Positions 58,528 to 64,000 of a stretch of DNA of 64,000 nt are shown here, piece after piece (position 1 is the stretch's first letter; every line of letters starts with the position of its first letter). The notes below the pieces were generated by a model that searched no databases, had not been told where the DNA came from, and worked only from the letters and a program-made list of their open reading frames with translations. The stretch is taken from positions 28,763,973 to 28,827,972 of the forward strand of contig NC_019859.2 in the NCBI RefSeq assembly GCF_002234675.1. Reading direction: 5' to 3'. Position numbers and translations under genes: made by a program. Source of the stretch: Oryzias latipes (Eukaryota; Chordata; Actinopteri; Beloniformes; Adrianichthyidae).

Positions 58528-59434
58528 CCCACAGGGTCAGAGGTGACGGGCCGAGAGCAATCACACACGCGTTCAGAGCGCTTCGTCCTTTTGGGGTGCC
58601 CAGCTGTCAGGAAACTTGCACACCAGCCCGCCTGTTTGTTTGCTCTTCAGACCAGTAGAACAACCTGAGCACATCATAAGAGTAGACACCCTGTGATCAT
58701 CACCTGACTTTGAAAAGAGGCCAGGTGATCATCACCTGAAAGGTGCATGCACCTGCGGATCCTACAGTACCTGCAGCTGTGTCCCACAGAGGAAGGGGCC
58801 TCAACTGAGCCTCAAGACCCCATGATCTCTGTGGAAGCCGTCAGAATCTGAGAAGCAACAGATGTGAAACGGATCAGAAACAAAGGAAAATAGAATGAAA
58901 ACTACTGGATATAAACAGAATAGAAATCAATCAGAAGAGTAACGGAATAACAAAGAAACCGATCAGAATAGAAATATAAACACAGATCAGAACGAAAGAA
59001 ACAGAATAGAACCTGATTAGAATAGAAACAGATAAGAATGGAATAGAAACGGAATGGAAGCAGATAGAAAACTGATCAGAGTAGAAACAGAATAGATTAA
59101 AAAGATCAGAATGGAAATAGAAACACAGATTAGAACGGAGTAGAATAAAAATAGTATCTAATCTGAATGAAACAAATAACAGAATAGAAACAGCTCTGAA
59201 TAGAAGCAGAATAGAAACAGATCAGACCTTCAGTCTTCTTTGAGTCCATCAGCTGTGATTTTCAGGTTCATTTATTTTGTTAACTTCCTCAAATCGGCTC
59301 CTTTCACGGCTCGAGACGAGTTCCTGTTTCTCCACTCACGCGGCCGTGGTCATGTGATCAAAATGGGCGGAGCCTCACTTGTTTGGGGAAGTGTGGAGCT
59401 GGAACCTGTGCAGTTGATGTGGGGGTGTTCCGCC
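58528..59434. promoter_or_regulatory. Divergent slc26a11/sgsh promoter region
   Basis: 907 bp separate the two start codons, which point away from each other. Near sgsh the sequence is CpG-rich (CACGCGGCCGTGG at about 59336-59348) and includes GGTCATGTGATCA (59348-59360), an M-box-like site of the kind bound by MiT/TFE factors that drive lysosomal genes. Near slc26a11 is a repeated GTGATCATCACCTGA (58695 and 58727). The middle, 58870-59225, is a degenerate A-rich repeat with many CAGAATAGAAA-type units. Promoter function is inferred from the arrangement. Confidence 0.55.
58870..59225. repeat. Degenerate AGAATAGAAAC repeat
   Basis: About 350 bp of loosely repeated GATCAGAATAGAAAC-like units, purine-rich on the plus strand. 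It is a minisatellite-like decay product inside the divergent promoter interval. Confidence 0.7.

Positions 59435-64000
<4,566 letters not shown>

Overview
The window is a piece of a teleost fish nuclear genome. It has intron-split vertebrate genes, short introns, and a dense load of fish-type transposons (piggyBac MITEs, hAT, PIF/Harbinger, L1/Tx1 and CR1/L2-like LINEs, tRNA-derived SINEs, LTR fossils). The species cannot be fixed from sequence alone. About one third of the window is host gene and the rest is mobile-element debris.

Left part (1-7.7 kb): the 3' half of a gene I read as brme1 (break repair meiotic recombinase recruitment factor 1) runs rightward. It contains a 30-bp coding tandem repeat, PKQAELQSAE in protein. 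It ends tail-to-tail with a single-exon nanos3 on the minus strand. Human BRME1 and NANOS3 are also tail-to-tail neighbours, which is the main support for the brme1 call. Both genes act in germ cells. Three related piggyBac-type MITEs sit in and just after brme1. A 2.2-kb TIR element between the two genes holds a SINE and a truncated L1-like LINE.

Middle (9.7-32.1 kb): one giant nest of transposons. The host element is a decayed hAT with a ZMYM1-like transposase. It was split by a solo LTR (TSD ACATC) and by a CR1/L2-like LINE (TSD ATGTT). The LTR was split by a second hAT (10043-20986), which carries a PIF/Harbinger (10716-20826), which carries another LINE, a piggyBac MITE and a second solo LTR. 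The LINE was split by a third hAT (23049-30595), which carries a long foldback element. The foldback is itself split by an L1/Tx1 LINE with a 2-kb C-rich (G-rich on the LINE sense strand) 3' tail and by a MITE. That hAT also contains an antisense fragment of 18S rRNA.

Right part: on the minus strand lie the 3' part of ssx2ip (centrosome and junction coiled-coil protein; a 7-kb intron holds an old endogenous retrovirus), gng5 (G-protein gamma subunit, two coding exons) and a complete 13-exon slc26a11 (sulfate/anion transporter, 580 aa). Head-to-head with slc26a11 is sgsh (lysosomal heparan N-sulfatase) on the plus strand, cut by the window end. The slc26a11/sgsh pair is also divergent in human, and both genes concern sulfate handling. 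ssx2ip and gng5 both map to human 1p22.3, so this block looks like a fish-specific join of several old syntenic pieces.

Exon borders come from splice consensus plus phase agreement and remembered family sequences. No alignment was run.
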